From assembly GCA_003141335.1 (NCBI GenBank), contig PLLR01000064.1, positions 1 to 32,298 of the forward strand: a stretch of 32,298 nt of DNA, given 5' to 3'. Below, piece after piece: positions 1-8,594 of the stretch. The stretch comes from Methanoregula sp. GTDB lineage: Archaea; Halobacteriota; Methanomicrobia; Methanomicrobiales; Methanospirillaceae. A model generated the notes under the pieces. That model ran no database searches, was not told where the DNA came from, and worked only from the letters and a program-made list of their open reading frames with translations. Position 1 is the stretch's first letter, and every line of letters starts with the position of its first letter. The translations under genes and the position numbers were made by a program.

Positions 1-1571
1 TCAGTTCCGATCAGTTCTTCCCGTGAATGACCGGTAACCCGCACAGTCGCAGCGTTCACGTCACTGATCTTTCCATCAGGATTAATAGTGACGAGCGGGT
101 CAAGGCTTGCCTCAATCAGACTCCGGTTATACAGGTTTGCGATTTTGAGTTCAGTCAGTATTCTCTCTCTCTCGGTTATATCCCGTGCGAAACAACAGCA
201 GTACTGTTTTTCCTTGAATTCGAGGTAATTGAGGACCATTTCAACAGGGATTTCCCGGCCGTCCTTTGTCGTAAAGGCAGTTTCGATCGTAAGTTGGCGA
301 TCTCGCTTGGTAATCTCCCAGGTCTCATTCCAGGAAAAGCGCGTGTCGCTTGATAATATATCAAAAATGTTTTTTGAAGCAAGTTGCAAAGTAGAGAAAA
401 CCAGGACCTCCCGGGCTTTTGTGTTCATATAAACGAAACGCCCTTCAACGTTGATCCAGATGATCATATAGGAGGCGTTATCCATGGCAAACTGGGTGAA
501 TTGTAACTGGAACTCCGCCTTTTCACGATGGGAGATCTCATCATAGAGCTGCTTGTTGAGGTCCTGCATCTCCTTTCTCTGTACCTTGACAAGATCGTCA
601 ATATCCTGTTCTGTTTTTTTCAGGTTTTCCTTCAATTGTCTCAATTCGGTGATATCCAGCCCCGCACCATGATATTTTTTTAAGGTACCGTACGAATCAA
701 AAATTCCACGGAATTTCCAACGTTGCCACCGATGCTCTCCTTTGGGTGTTATTGTACGGAATTCCTGGGTTGAAACCGGGTGGTTTTTATCGATCGATGC
801 GAAACTGCTTTTGATTTTTGTAAATTCAGATTCAGGAATGACCGGCCGCCATTCATGCCCCAGAAGATCCGCTTTTGACTTTTGCAGCGTGTGGCAGTAG
901 ATTTCATTGACAAAGGTGATGGTACCGTCAGGTTCGAATTGGCAGACGTATTCAATTTCATCCATTCCGGGACCCGATGGGATGAATCCGGTATCTATAC
1001 ATCCGTTTTGTTCAGATCCAACCGGTACATCGATCATGAGCGAAACGCCCGGGTCCCCGTTTTCAAAAAAAACCGGGCTAATCGTGAGCATAGACGGGAA
1101 CAAATGGTCTCCCGATACAATCATAACGGGGTTTTGGGATTCTTTTTCTTTCAGCCCTTCTTTTATTAATGCTGGCAATCCAGGATGGCTTTGCACAACA
1201 AACGGCAGCTGTTCAATAGTTTTACCGACAATTTCCTTTTTTGATATTTTCAGGAATTCAGACAAGGGATCGTTGATATCAACAACTATCAGCCCATGAT
1301 TTATCAGTATTACATAATTCTTCGATAATTTTAGTACAGCAGCAGCTTGTAATTTATTTGAAAGGGAATAGATCTTTGAAGAACTGTAATGTTTGACGGT
1401 GACACTACCTTGACTCTGGAGCCGGTCAAGGTATTTAGCAACGGAATTGCGGTGAATGCCCAGCATTTTTGAAATGGTTTTAATGTTTAACCCTTCCGGA
1501 TGCTCATATAACAACTCCTTAATGATGGAGATTTCATCCTGAAATTTTTCGACTGCCATCATGTATTGCAT
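1..1571 (-). CDS. Partial multi-PAS sensor/regulator with N-terminal winged HTH; C-terminus beyond left edge of window
   Basis: Manual minus-strand translation is open from ATG at 1571 (or 1562/1559) to base 1: M(QYM)MAVEKFQDEISIIKELLYEHPEGLNIKTISKMLGIHRNSVAKYLDRL... (HTH), then PAS-like blocks DEIEYVCQFEPDGTITFVNEIYCHTLQ, QFTQFAMDNASYMIIWINVEGRFVYMN...REIPVEMVLNYLEFKEKQYCCCFARDITERE, NRSLIEASLDPLVTINPDGKISDVNAATVRVTGHSREELIGT. Absent from the ORF track because no stop lies in the window. Confidence 0.88.
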   Translation of the reverse strand, partial: MQYMMAVEKFQDEISIIKELLYEHPEGLNIKTISKMLGIHRNSVAKYLDRLQSQGSVTVKHYSSSKIYSLSNKLQAAAVLKLSKNYVILINHGLIVVDINDPLSEFLKISKKEIVGKTIEQLPFVVQSHPGLPALIKEGLKEKESQNPVMIVSGDHLFPSMLTISPVFFENGDPGVSLMIDVPVGSEQNGCIDTGFIPSGPGMDEIEYVCQFEPDGTITFVNEIYCHTLQKSKADLLGHEWRPVIPESEFTKIKSSFASIDKNHPVSTQEFRTITPKGEHRWQRWKFRGIFDSYGTLKKYHGAGLDITELRQLKENLKKTEQDIDDLVKVQRKEMQDLNKQLYDEISHREKAEFQLQFTQFAMDNASYMIIWINVEGRFVYMNTKAREVLVFSTLQLASKNIFDILSSDTRFSWNETWEITKRDRQLTIETAFTTKDGREIPVEMVLNYLEFKEKQYCCCFARDITERERILTELKIANLYNRSLIEASLDPLVTINPDGKISDVNAATVRVTGHSREELIGT

Positions 1572-1600
1572 GACGATACGGTATTTAAGGTTTTTCGATC

Positions 1601-1628
1601 ATGTTGTGCACTTATGTTGTGCATGCAC
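1601..1628. promoter_or_regulatory. Candidate operator upstream of the PAS/wHTH gene: 10-bp direct repeat ATGTTGTGCA (1601-1610, 1614-1623) with palindromes GTGCAC and GTGCATGCAC
   Basis: Exact direct repeat with 13-bp period and the perfect palindrome GTGCATGCAC (1619-1628), located 30-57 bp upstream of the minus-strand start and next to a TATA-like TTAAATA (about 1583-1589). Confidence 0.4.
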
Positions 1629-1763
1629 TAAAATTTTTAAATCGATGACCAGATATCTAATTAATTCCTTGTTGTGAGGTTTTACGTATGTGATTCATCG
1701 TTGGAACCGCCTCAACGGTATGGTTGCTCAGGAAAAAAATTTGATGTGAAGGTGGATTACAAG

Positions 1764-1922
1764 ATGCAAGAAATCTGTGTGGGATTTGAAGTGGCTCTCC
1801 CTGAAAAAAAGCTAAAGAATAAAATATGTACGCTTTGTTATGGCACGGGTAGTATAACACAACCAAATGGAGTAAAGGTTCCCTGTCCAAGAGGTTGTTC
1901 GGGTTACTATCCACCACATTGA
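1764..1922 (+). CDS. Zinc-knuckle microprotein with one DnaJ-like CxxCxGxG motif (52 aa from ATG 1764; ORF track start GTG 1674 gives 82 aa)
   Basis: MQEICVGFEVALPEKKLKNKICTLCYGTGSITQPNGVKVPCPRGCSGYYPPH; SD-like AAGGTGG at 1749-1755, 8 nt before the ATG. Confidence 0.6.
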   Translation: MQEICVGFEVALPEKKLKNKICTLCYGTGSITQPNGVKVPCPRGCSGYYPPH

Positions 1923-1957
1923 AAAGATGCGTGTTGAACAACATCCGGAGGTGATAT

Positions 1958-2332
1958 ATGGGACAGGAAAATGAGACGTACCTTGCGGAAAAAGAGGAGG
2001 AGTTGGTAAACCTTCTCTCCGGGATAGGGATCAAAAGAAACGTTGCCAAGGTACTCGTGTTCCTCGCAAAAACACCGACGGTAACATCCCGTGCGATTGA
2101 CCGGGGGACCGACCTCCGCCATCTTGAGGTGGCCACGGTGATGCAATACCTGAAGAAACAGGGTTGGATCAAGAGCCAGGAGAACAAAGCCAAGAGCAAG
2201 GGGAGACCGGTGAAGATCTACGAGTTGGCAAAACCTATCCCCGAGATCGTGAGCGGTATTGAAAAAGAAAAGATAAAAGAGGCAAACGACCAGCTCCAAC
2301 TAATCCAAAAATTACGAAACTACGTCATTTAA
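1958..2332 (+). CDS. Winged-helix transcriptional regulator (TrmB/MarR-like), 124 aa
   Basis: Strong SD GGAGGTGAT just upstream; ...LLSGIGIKRNVAKVLVFLAKTPTVTSRAIDRGTDLRHLEVATVMQYLKKQGWIKSQENKAKSKGRPVKIYEL has wHTH architecture with a GRP(V)KIYEL wing. Confidence 0.78.
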   Translation: MGQENETYLAEKEEELVNLLSGIGIKRNVAKVLVFLAKTPTVTSRAIDRGTDLRHLEVATVMQYLKKQGWIKSQENKAKSKGRPVKIYELAKPIPEIVSGIEKEKIKEANDQLQLIQKLRNYVI

Positions 2333-2435
2333 TCTCACGATCCCGCACTATTTTTTTCGTCCGCTGGATCTGTTCCCTGTTACAAATCAAAACAATCCAG
2401 CCGGCAGTACGCATTCTGGTGTACGGAACCACGGG

Positions 2436-2888
2436 TTATTTTGATTCAAGGACAGGAATACGATCAAGTTCTCCGGTGTAAAGTACGTGTAAAAGCCGGT
2501 CCGCCCCCCTCCTGACCGGTAGTGAGATCTCCTCCCCCGTTCCGGCACGTTCCGGCTGGATGCCGATAAGTATGATCCTTTCTACAATATCTGAGAGAAA
2601 GTCAATGAGAAATGAGAGGGGGAGCTGGTGGGTTCCCATACTCACATCCTCAATTTTGTCCCGCGGAATGATCCGGTATTCCCCCGGGGAGATGCCCATT
2701 GCTGCAGCGTCAACAAGTACAAGACAGGATGGCCGGGTTTTCCGTATTATCCCGGTGAAATTCTCTGGTGCGGTTCCGCAGGCGAGTGGGATCCAGTCAT
2801 CTTTCCTGAACCGCTCAGCCACATAGATACCAACACCATCGTCCCCATTCAGTGGATTGCCGATGCCAAGCAGGATGTTTGTTGTCAT
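2436..2888 (-). CDS. Hydrogenase maturation protease (HycI/HyaD family), 150 aa
   Basis: MTTNILLGIGNPLNGDDGVGIYVAERF (GxGNxLxGDDGxG motif), VDAAAMGISPGEYRII, STHQL-like MGTHQLPLSFLI, IGIQPE. Confidence 0.88.
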   Translation of the reverse strand: MTTNILLGIGNPLNGDDGVGIYVAERFRKDDWIPLACGTAPENFTGIIRKTRPSCLVLVDAAAMGISPGEYRIIPRDKIEDVSMGTHQLPLSFLIDFLSDIVERIILIGIQPERAGTGEEISLPVRRGADRLLHVLYTGELDRIPVLESK

Positions 2889-2936
2889 GGTCTGAGAGTG
2901 ATCCCTTTTCTATTTTTATTTCAGACAGTTTGGGGT

Positions 2937-4334
2937 TTACATGAACACTAGTATCTCCGGTTGCAGTGTCTGGAGATCGACTACCACAGCCTGAGCCGGT
3001 GTAGGGTTTACGTTCATCTGTTTCTGGAATGCGGTCTGGGACTGCCATGTACCAGCATTAATCCCGAGCACGCCCCGGTACTGGGTCAGTCCACGGATGT
3101 GGACATGACCGGTGTGCAGGATTTCGGGCAGCGGGTCGATAATCAACCTGTCAGTTTTTCCTGCGGCGATGGGGGTCTTGCGCCCGTATGCCGGAGCAAG
3201 ATGCCGGCGCTGGAGCATCTCCTCCATCATGAGCCCGCTCTGTTCATAGGATGCACCGGGAATCAGTCCGATCATGTCATCGATCGATCTGCCGTGATAC
3301 ATGAGAACCCGCACTCCCTGAAGGTTGACGAGCGCCGGGTTCTCGACAAGCATGCAGTTCTCCGGGAATTTTTTTGTAAATTGTTGCGGAATCACCGGTT
3401 GCGGCTCTGCACCCCGGACCACATCGTGGTTACCCGGTGAAATGATAATCTTCATGCGTGAAGGAAGATCCCGCATCATTGCACCGAATGCATCATACTG
3501 TTCATAGATATTTTTGATCACCAGTTCGCTTTCCTGTCCCGGATAGATACCGATACCATCGACAAGGTCTCCTGCAATCAGGAGATACGAGAAATCAGAA
3601 TCCGAAAGCCAGTCTGCGAACCGGTTCCAGCACGCTTCAAGGAACGTGTCACTGCCGACATGGATATCTGAGATAAAGACCGCTTTGCCCGGCTGCTCAC
3701 TTTTGTACGGGGTGTTGTCGATACGTATGTCCGGGCGGTACAGCTGCTCGGCAAAAAAGAGTTTCCCGTCATTGGAGAGTTTTCCCTTCACCCCGATAAC
3801 TTCATCCTGGATAATCCGTTCTGCATCGGAAAAGACCGGGCGGTCTTTTCTGAAAAGCACGGGAATGTTTGCAGAAGAATCCTCTATCTCGGCAATCCGG
3901 TGACCGTTTGTCGTCGTCTTAACCTCGACAACCATGCCAATGATAGTACATTCTTCCTGGCGATAGCGGGTATTCCGGGTAAGTGCCTCGATGGGCATCG
4001 CACTGCACCGGCTCCGGATCATGCCTCCCAAACGGTTATACCGGTCACGGAAATAGTAGAGATAATCACTAGTCCCGTTCACACAGCCGGATGTACCCGG
4101 GCTGCCGCTGATCACTTCAACTGATGGGTCGGTGAGAAACCGCGTCCCGTCTCGTGTGACAGTCATGCCGGGGATATGTTTTGCCGAAACTACGATGGCC
4201 TCTCCGGGAACCTGTGCGATGATGCGTTCGATGAGATCCGGCTCATTCTTTTCCTGGATATAACGCACGACATCGGGATGCACCTGCAGCTTGGTCTCAA
4301 GAAACCGGAGCGTGATCTGCTGTGCATCGAGCAT
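2937..4334 (-). CDS. polB: DNA polymerase D (PolD) small subunit DP1; likely start at 4334 (MLDAQQ), ORF track start 4433
   Basis: OB-fold followed by calcineurin-like phosphoesterase motifs: AVFISDIHVGSDTF, LLIAGDLVDGIGIYPGQE, IIISPGNHDVVR, YHGRSIDDMIGL, ILHTGHVHIRG, INAGTWQSQTAFQKQMNVNPTPA, typical of archaeal DP1. Confidence 0.93.
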   Translation of the reverse strand: MLDAQQITLRFLETKLQVHPDVVRYIQEKNEPDLIERIIAQVPGEAIVVSAKHIPGMTVTRDGTRFLTDPSVEVISGSPGTSGCVNGTSDYLYYFRDRYNRLGGMIRSRCSAMPIEALTRNTRYRQEECTIIGMVVEVKTTTNGHRIAEIEDSSANIPVLFRKDRPVFSDAERIIQDEVIGVKGKLSNDGKLFFAEQLYRPDIRIDNTPYKSEQPGKAVFISDIHVGSDTFLEACWNRFADWLSDSDFSYLLIAGDLVDGIGIYPGQESELVIKNIYEQYDAFGAMMRDLPSRMKIIISPGNHDVVRGAEPQPVIPQQFTKKFPENCMLVENPALVNLQGVRVLMYHGRSIDDMIGLIPGASYEQSGLMMEEMLQRRHLAPAYGRKTPIAAGKTDRLIIDPLPEILHTGHVHIRGLTQYRGVLGINAGTWQSQTAFQKQMNVNPTPAQAVVVDLQTLQPEILVFM

Positions 4335-4475
4335 GGATAGTATATTGGTCACCAAGAAAATATAGGGTTTTATCTTAACACCGGAACACAGGTTGAATTC
4401 AGCGGGCTGTTTATAAATGATTGATATGCTCATCAGATGTAGATAATAATACGAGATTACAGCGGATCCTGCTCC

Positions 4476-5096
4476 ATGTATGATATATTCAAGATGGTGT
4501 TCCTTGGTTTTGTGATCGGTCTGACCGGAGCGCTCGCACCTGGTCCAACACTGGTTGCAACCATCAACGCATCGATTGCCGGTGACTGGACGACCGGGTT
4601 GAAAGTGTCACTCGGCCATGTAATCGTAGAACTTTTTCTCGTTATACTGATACTTTTGGGATTGGCGACAGTTGCACTTCCCCATACCTCAGCGATTGCA
4701 GGAATTGGTGGGATTGCTCTGGTTGCATTCGGGGCATTGACGATCGCAGGAAGTAGGAAGGCAACCATGAGAACCTCTTCTCTCCAAACGGTTGCTAATC
4801 CCTATATGGCAGGACTTGTTACCAGCGCGGCAAACCCGTACTTCTGGATCTGGTGGCTCTCAATAGGAAGCGCAATGGTAATTGCGGGGCTCCAGGGCGG
4901 AGTGGTGCTTGTAGGAGCTCTTATGATCGGGCACTGGTCTGCAGATACCGTATGGTTAACGCTGGTCTCAACCGGCGTGTCCAAAGGCAGGACAATCGTT
5001 TCTGATACTGCATACCAGAAGATCATTGTCCTCTGCGGAATTTTCCTCATCCTTTTTGGGGTGTACTACTTATCACGCCTGTTTTTCTCACCATGA
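4476..5096 (+). CDS. LysE/RhtB-family amino-acid exporter, 206 aa
   Basis: MVFLGFVIGLTGALAPGPTLVATINASIAGDWTTGLKVSLGHVIVELFLV...; hydrophobic, GAxxPGP motif of LysE family. Confidence 0.85.
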   Translation: MYDIFKMVFLGFVIGLTGALAPGPTLVATINASIAGDWTTGLKVSLGHVIVELFLVILILLGLATVALPHTSAIAGIGGIALVAFGALTIAGSRKATMRTSSLQTVANPYMAGLVTSAANPYFWIWWLSIGSAMVIAGLQGGVVLVGALMIGHWSADTVWLTLVSTGVSKGRTIVSDTAYQKIIVLCGIFLILFGVYYLSRLFFSP

Positions 5097-5179
5097 AACC
5101 CACGACATTTTTAATGCCACATGGTTAATTATGAAGGGTTAAACACTATAATTAAAAATCAGATAAAGAGCGCAAAGAA

Positions 5180-5887
5180 ATGGCAGATAATGATAATAAA
5201 CGGGATATCCGCACGCTGGTTTCACAATTCCGCACAAGTGATCACTGGGCGGTGTCCCTGGCGCGCGATCTGCTCTGGATCGTTGCGGTTGTCGGAGGTA
5301 TCGCTCTTGCCCTGTTCCTCATCTGCGGTACCTGGCCTGCAGTTGTTACCATTGAATCCCAGAGTATGGTTCCTCATATGAACGTAGGGGACCTTGTTGT
5401 CGTCGTCCAGAAGGATCGGTACGGTTCTTTCGAAACATGGGTTGATGGTAATGCCTCCGGTACACTAAAGTTCCAGGATTACGGCGATGTCATCATCTAC
5501 AAGCCCAACGGGATAACAACAGTTCATCCCATCATCCACCGTGCGATCCAGTATGTCGAACCTGGCTCGGTGACCGAAATGAAAGGGAAGAAACTACCCA
5601 TCAATTATACAGCTTCCCATAGTGGGTATATCACGTGGGGAGATAACAACCGGTATCCCGATCAGCTGTCAAATTACCCTGGTATCGGCCAGATAGAACC
5701 GGTAAAAAATGAGTGGATAGTCGGAAAGGCGCTCTTTACGGTACCAGTTGTCGGGTATCTCCCCCTCCATATCGTTGAAGTGACTATTGTCATCGTTGGC
5801 ATCATGGTAATCCATGAGCTATACCTGCGGTCACGGCAGGACAAACCGGGGAAGCAGCCAAAGAAAAGCGGGAAAAAACAGCGCTAG
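5180..5887 (+). CDS. Signal peptidase I (S26, archaeal type), 235 aa
   Basis: TM segment followed by IESQSMVPHMNVGDLVVV (catalytic Ser box), DVIIYKPNG...PIIHRAIQYV, ITWGDNNRYPDQ, and a C-terminal TM. Confidence 0.9.
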   Translation: MADNDNKRDIRTLVSQFRTSDHWAVSLARDLLWIVAVVGGIALALFLICGTWPAVVTIESQSMVPHMNVGDLVVVVQKDRYGSFETWVDGNASGTLKFQDYGDVIIYKPNGITTVHPIIHRAIQYVEPGSVTEMKGKKLPINYTASHSGYITWGDNNRYPDQLSNYPGIGQIEPVKNEWIVGKALFTVPVVGYLPLHIVEVTIVIVGIMVIHELYLRSRQDKPGKQPKKSGKKQR

Positions 5888-5902
5888 CTCGTTTCGGTTG
5901 TT

Positions 5903-6988
5903 ATGTCAGAGATTTCAAACCTCCTCTCAGATGTACTCGGGGGACATCGCCTTACTGAGGCAGAAGCAACCCGGCTTCTGGACACACGGGGCCGGGAAGT
6001 TTTCCAAATTGCGTCTGCGGCAGATGAGATGCGAGAGCGCCATGTGGGGGATATTGTCACCTATGTGAAAAATCAGAATCTGCATGTGACCAATATCTGT
6101 AAGAACCTCTGCGGTTTCTGCGGCTTTGGCAGGAGTGCGGGTGATGAAGGGGCATACTGCAATGATAAGGCAGCAATTCAGGCAAAGGTACATCTCGCCT
6201 TAAAACGGGGTGTTACTGAGATCTGTCCGCTGAGCGGGGTGCATCCCGAATTTACAATCGACACCTACTGTGATCTGATCACGTGGGTGCACGAGGTGGG
6301 ATCGCATATTCATCTGCACGCGTTCAGCCCGGATGAGGTTTCTCATGCAGCCTCCAGGAGCAATCTCTCCAGCGCTGAGGTTCTTGGACGATTAAAGGCT
6401 GCAGGACTTGGTTCGTTACAGGGTACTGCAGCAGAGATCCTTGTGGACTCCGTGAGAAAGGTGATATGTCCCCGTAAACTAGGCACGGCTGAATGGGTGC
6501 GTATTATCAAAGAAGCACACACCCTGGGGATCTCATCGACGGCTACCATCATGTACGGTTCCTATGAAACTGCGAAGGACCGTGCTGAGCATCTTGGCAT
6601 CCTGCGCAATATTCAGGATGAGACGCACGGCTTTACCGAACTGGTTCCCCTGTCATACATCCACACAAATACTCCGCTCTATAAAGAAGGCATTGCCCGC
6701 GCAGGTGCGACCGGTCGGGAGGACCTGCTTATGATCGCAGTTTCCCGGCTGTTCCTGGATAATTTCGATAATATTCAGGTCCCCTGGGGGAAGCTGGGAC
6801 TAAAGATGTCGCAGATGACGTTGATGGCCGGAGGCAATGATCTTGCCGGTACAATGTTTTCTGATGATGTCACTGCGGATGCGGGGGCAAGCGATGCAGA
6901 TTACCTGGATCCCGCTGTCATGGAACGGATGGTTTCAGACCTTGGGAGAACCCTGCAAGAGCGGACAACCCTGTACGAGCTGGTATAA
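5903..6988 (+). CDS. cofH: CofH-like radical SAM protein (FO synthase subunit 2 family), paralogue 1, 361 aa
   Basis: Radical SAM CX3CX2C (CKNLCGFC), HLHAFSPDEV, GLGSLQGTAAEILVD, TATIMYG, DETHGFTELVPLSYIHTNTPLY; family-level match to CofH/MqnC/MqnE. Confidence 0.82.
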   Translation: MSEISNLLSDVLGGHRLTEAEATRLLDTRGREVFQIASAADEMRERHVGDIVTYVKNQNLHVTNICKNLCGFCGFGRSAGDEGAYCNDKAAIQAKVHLALKRGVTEICPLSGVHPEFTIDTYCDLITWVHEVGSHIHLHAFSPDEVSHAASRSNLSSAEVLGRLKAAGLGSLQGTAAEILVDSVRKVICPRKLGTAEWVRIIKEAHTLGISSTATIMYGSYETAKDRAEHLGILRNIQDETHGFTELVPLSYIHTNTPLYKEGIARAGATGREDLLMIAVSRLFLDNFDNIQVPWGKLGLKMSQMTLMAGGNDLAGTMFSDDVTADAGASDADYLDPAVMERMVSDLGRTLQERTTLYELV

Positions 6989-7074
6989 TAAACACAGAGC
7001 AAATTGCCTGCATTCATTTTTTTTAAAAGGAAGTGCAACGATTAGCCGGTATTTCATTTTTATATAAAAAAAGT

Positions 7075-7374
7075 TCAGAGAAGTTCCAGCGCCTGCCGCC
7101 CGGTCATACCGATCCGGATCCCGCGCCCGAAAGCAGACCGGTTTGCCTCCTTGATAATCCCTTTGAGGATATCATCGGTATCTATGATTGACGGTCCGAT
7201 TGCGGGTCTCACCTTTGCTGCGGGATAGCTGAATGAATCAAGTGCAGCAACATCAAAAGCTCCGCACCCAACCATCCCTACATCGGTCATTACAGCGACA
7301 AGATTCGCCGGGCCGAGAGGGATAATATATCCCTCTGCAATTTTTCTGGTCAGTTGAACTTCAACCTGTTCCAT
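7075..7374 (-). CDS. DUF1805 / YunC-like protein, 99 aa
   Basis: MEQVEVQLTRKIAEGYIIPLGPANLVAVMTDVGMVGCGAFDVAALDSFSYPAAKVRP...; PLGPANLVAV and GCGAFDV blocks are characteristic of DUF1805. Confidence 0.72.
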   Translation of the reverse strand: MEQVEVQLTRKIAEGYIIPLGPANLVAVMTDVGMVGCGAFDVAALDSFSYPAAKVRPAIGPSIIDTDDILKGIIKEANRSAFGRGIRIGMTGRQALELL

Positions 7375-7489
7375 AGATCTCCTGTAGAGATGGTTGGCGT
7401 AGGGAAATAATAATCATGTGGCATAAGAATACGATACATTTACTTTTAACCGGATGCTACACAGCCTGAAGAATTTCCTGGAGCGAGGT

Positions 7490-8578
7490 ATGGAGAAAAA
7501 CCTGCGGATCCTGCTGGATGATGTGAAAAACGGCTACCGGCTGAGCGAAGAAGAAGCACTGGATCTGTTCCATGTCCGGGATCGACGGGTCTGGGATATT
7601 GCAGCAACTGCTGATGAGGTGCGCGAACAACGGGTCGGTAACGATGTCACCTATGTCAGAAACCAGAATATCAATGTGACAAATCTTTGTGTTAACTCCT
7701 GTGGTTTCTGCGGTTTTTCAAAAAAACCCGGCGATGACGGCATCTATTTTCATGACAAGTCCGAGATCCAGAAGAAGGCGGCCCTCGCAAAAATGCGCGA
7801 AGTATCCGAGATCTGTACGGTCAGCGGGCTCCACCCGGATTTTAATGCCCGATCCTATTGTGATGTCTACCGCTGGATTCATGAGGCTGCACCCGGGGTC
7901 CACCTTCATGCAAGCAATCCGATGGAAGTTGCATTTGCTGCCAAAAAGAGCAATATGAGCACACAGGAAGTGCTGACCGTGATGAGGGAGGCGGGACTCG
8001 AGTCAATGTGCGGGACTGCAGCGGAGATCCTTGTTGATGTCGTCCGTAAAAAAATCTGTGCGCAGAAGGTTTCAACAGAGGAGTGGGTGCGCATTATCCG
8101 GGAGGCGCATGCCATGGGCATTCCAACGACTGCAACGATCATGTATGGTCACTGCGAGAGTGATGAAGACCGGGTGCATCACCTGGCAATCCTGCGTGAA
8201 ATTCAGGACGAGACGCACGGGTTCACAGAATTTGTCCCTCTCTCTTTTATCCATATGAACACCCCCCTCTACCGCGCAGGAATCGCGCGGGCGGGAGCGA
8301 CAGGAAGAGAAGATCTCCTGATGGTTGCCGTGTCACGCCTCTTTCTGGACAACTTTAAAAATATCCAGGTTTCGTGGGTGAAAGAGGGGATCAAGATGGC
8401 CCAGTTGGGTTTAATTGCCGGTGCCAACGATCTTGGAGGAACGATGTTTGAAGAGAGCATATCAAAAGGGGCGGGAGCGGTCAATACCGATTATCTCGAT
8501 CCCGCTGAGATGCAGCGGGTTGCAGAGGATGTGGGCAGACCCCTCCGGAGGCGCACCACGCTGTATGAGCTGATCTAA
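7490..8578 (+). CDS. cofH: CofH-like radical SAM protein, paralogue 2 (start 7490 MEKNL preferred; ORF track start 7454)
   Basis: CVNSCGFC radical SAM motif; long identical blocks with the 5903-6988 gene (TATIMYG, QDETHGFTE, GIARAGATGREDLLM.AVSRLFLDNF); HLHASNPMEV, GLESMCGTAAEILVD. Confidence 0.82.
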   Translation: MEKNLRILLDDVKNGYRLSEEEALDLFHVRDRRVWDIAATADEVREQRVGNDVTYVRNQNINVTNLCVNSCGFCGFSKKPGDDGIYFHDKSEIQKKAALAKMREVSEICTVSGLHPDFNARSYCDVYRWIHEAAPGVHLHASNPMEVAFAAKKSNMSTQEVLTVMREAGLESMCGTAAEILVDVVRKKICAQKVSTEEWVRIIREAHAMGIPTTATIMYGHCESDEDRVHHLAILREIQDETHGFTEFVPLSFIHMNTPLYRAGIARAGATGREDLLMVAVSRLFLDNFKNIQVSWVKEGIKMAQLGLIAGANDLGGTMFEESISKGAGAVNTDYLDPAEMQRVAEDVGRPLRRRTTLYELI

Positions 8579-8594
8579 AAAACGTATTCGTTTT

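Noticed and set aside
27-961. Small ORFs (27..353, 176..382, 229..432, 749..961) in the ORF track
   Set aside because: They overlap the long open minus-strand PAS/wHTH frame; their peptides lack domain-like composition.
1657-2299. Minus-strand ORFs of 180 and 130 aa over the zinc-knuckle/wHTH pair
   Set aside because: Antisense to two ORFs with good SD sites and recognisable motifs; low-complexity, Cys/Phe/His-rich composition typical of shadow frames.
4335-4433. 33-aa N-terminal extension of DP1 in the ORF track
   Set aside because: Translates AT-rich promoter-like DNA; MLDAQQ at 4334 with a TATA-like element upstream is the more plausible start.
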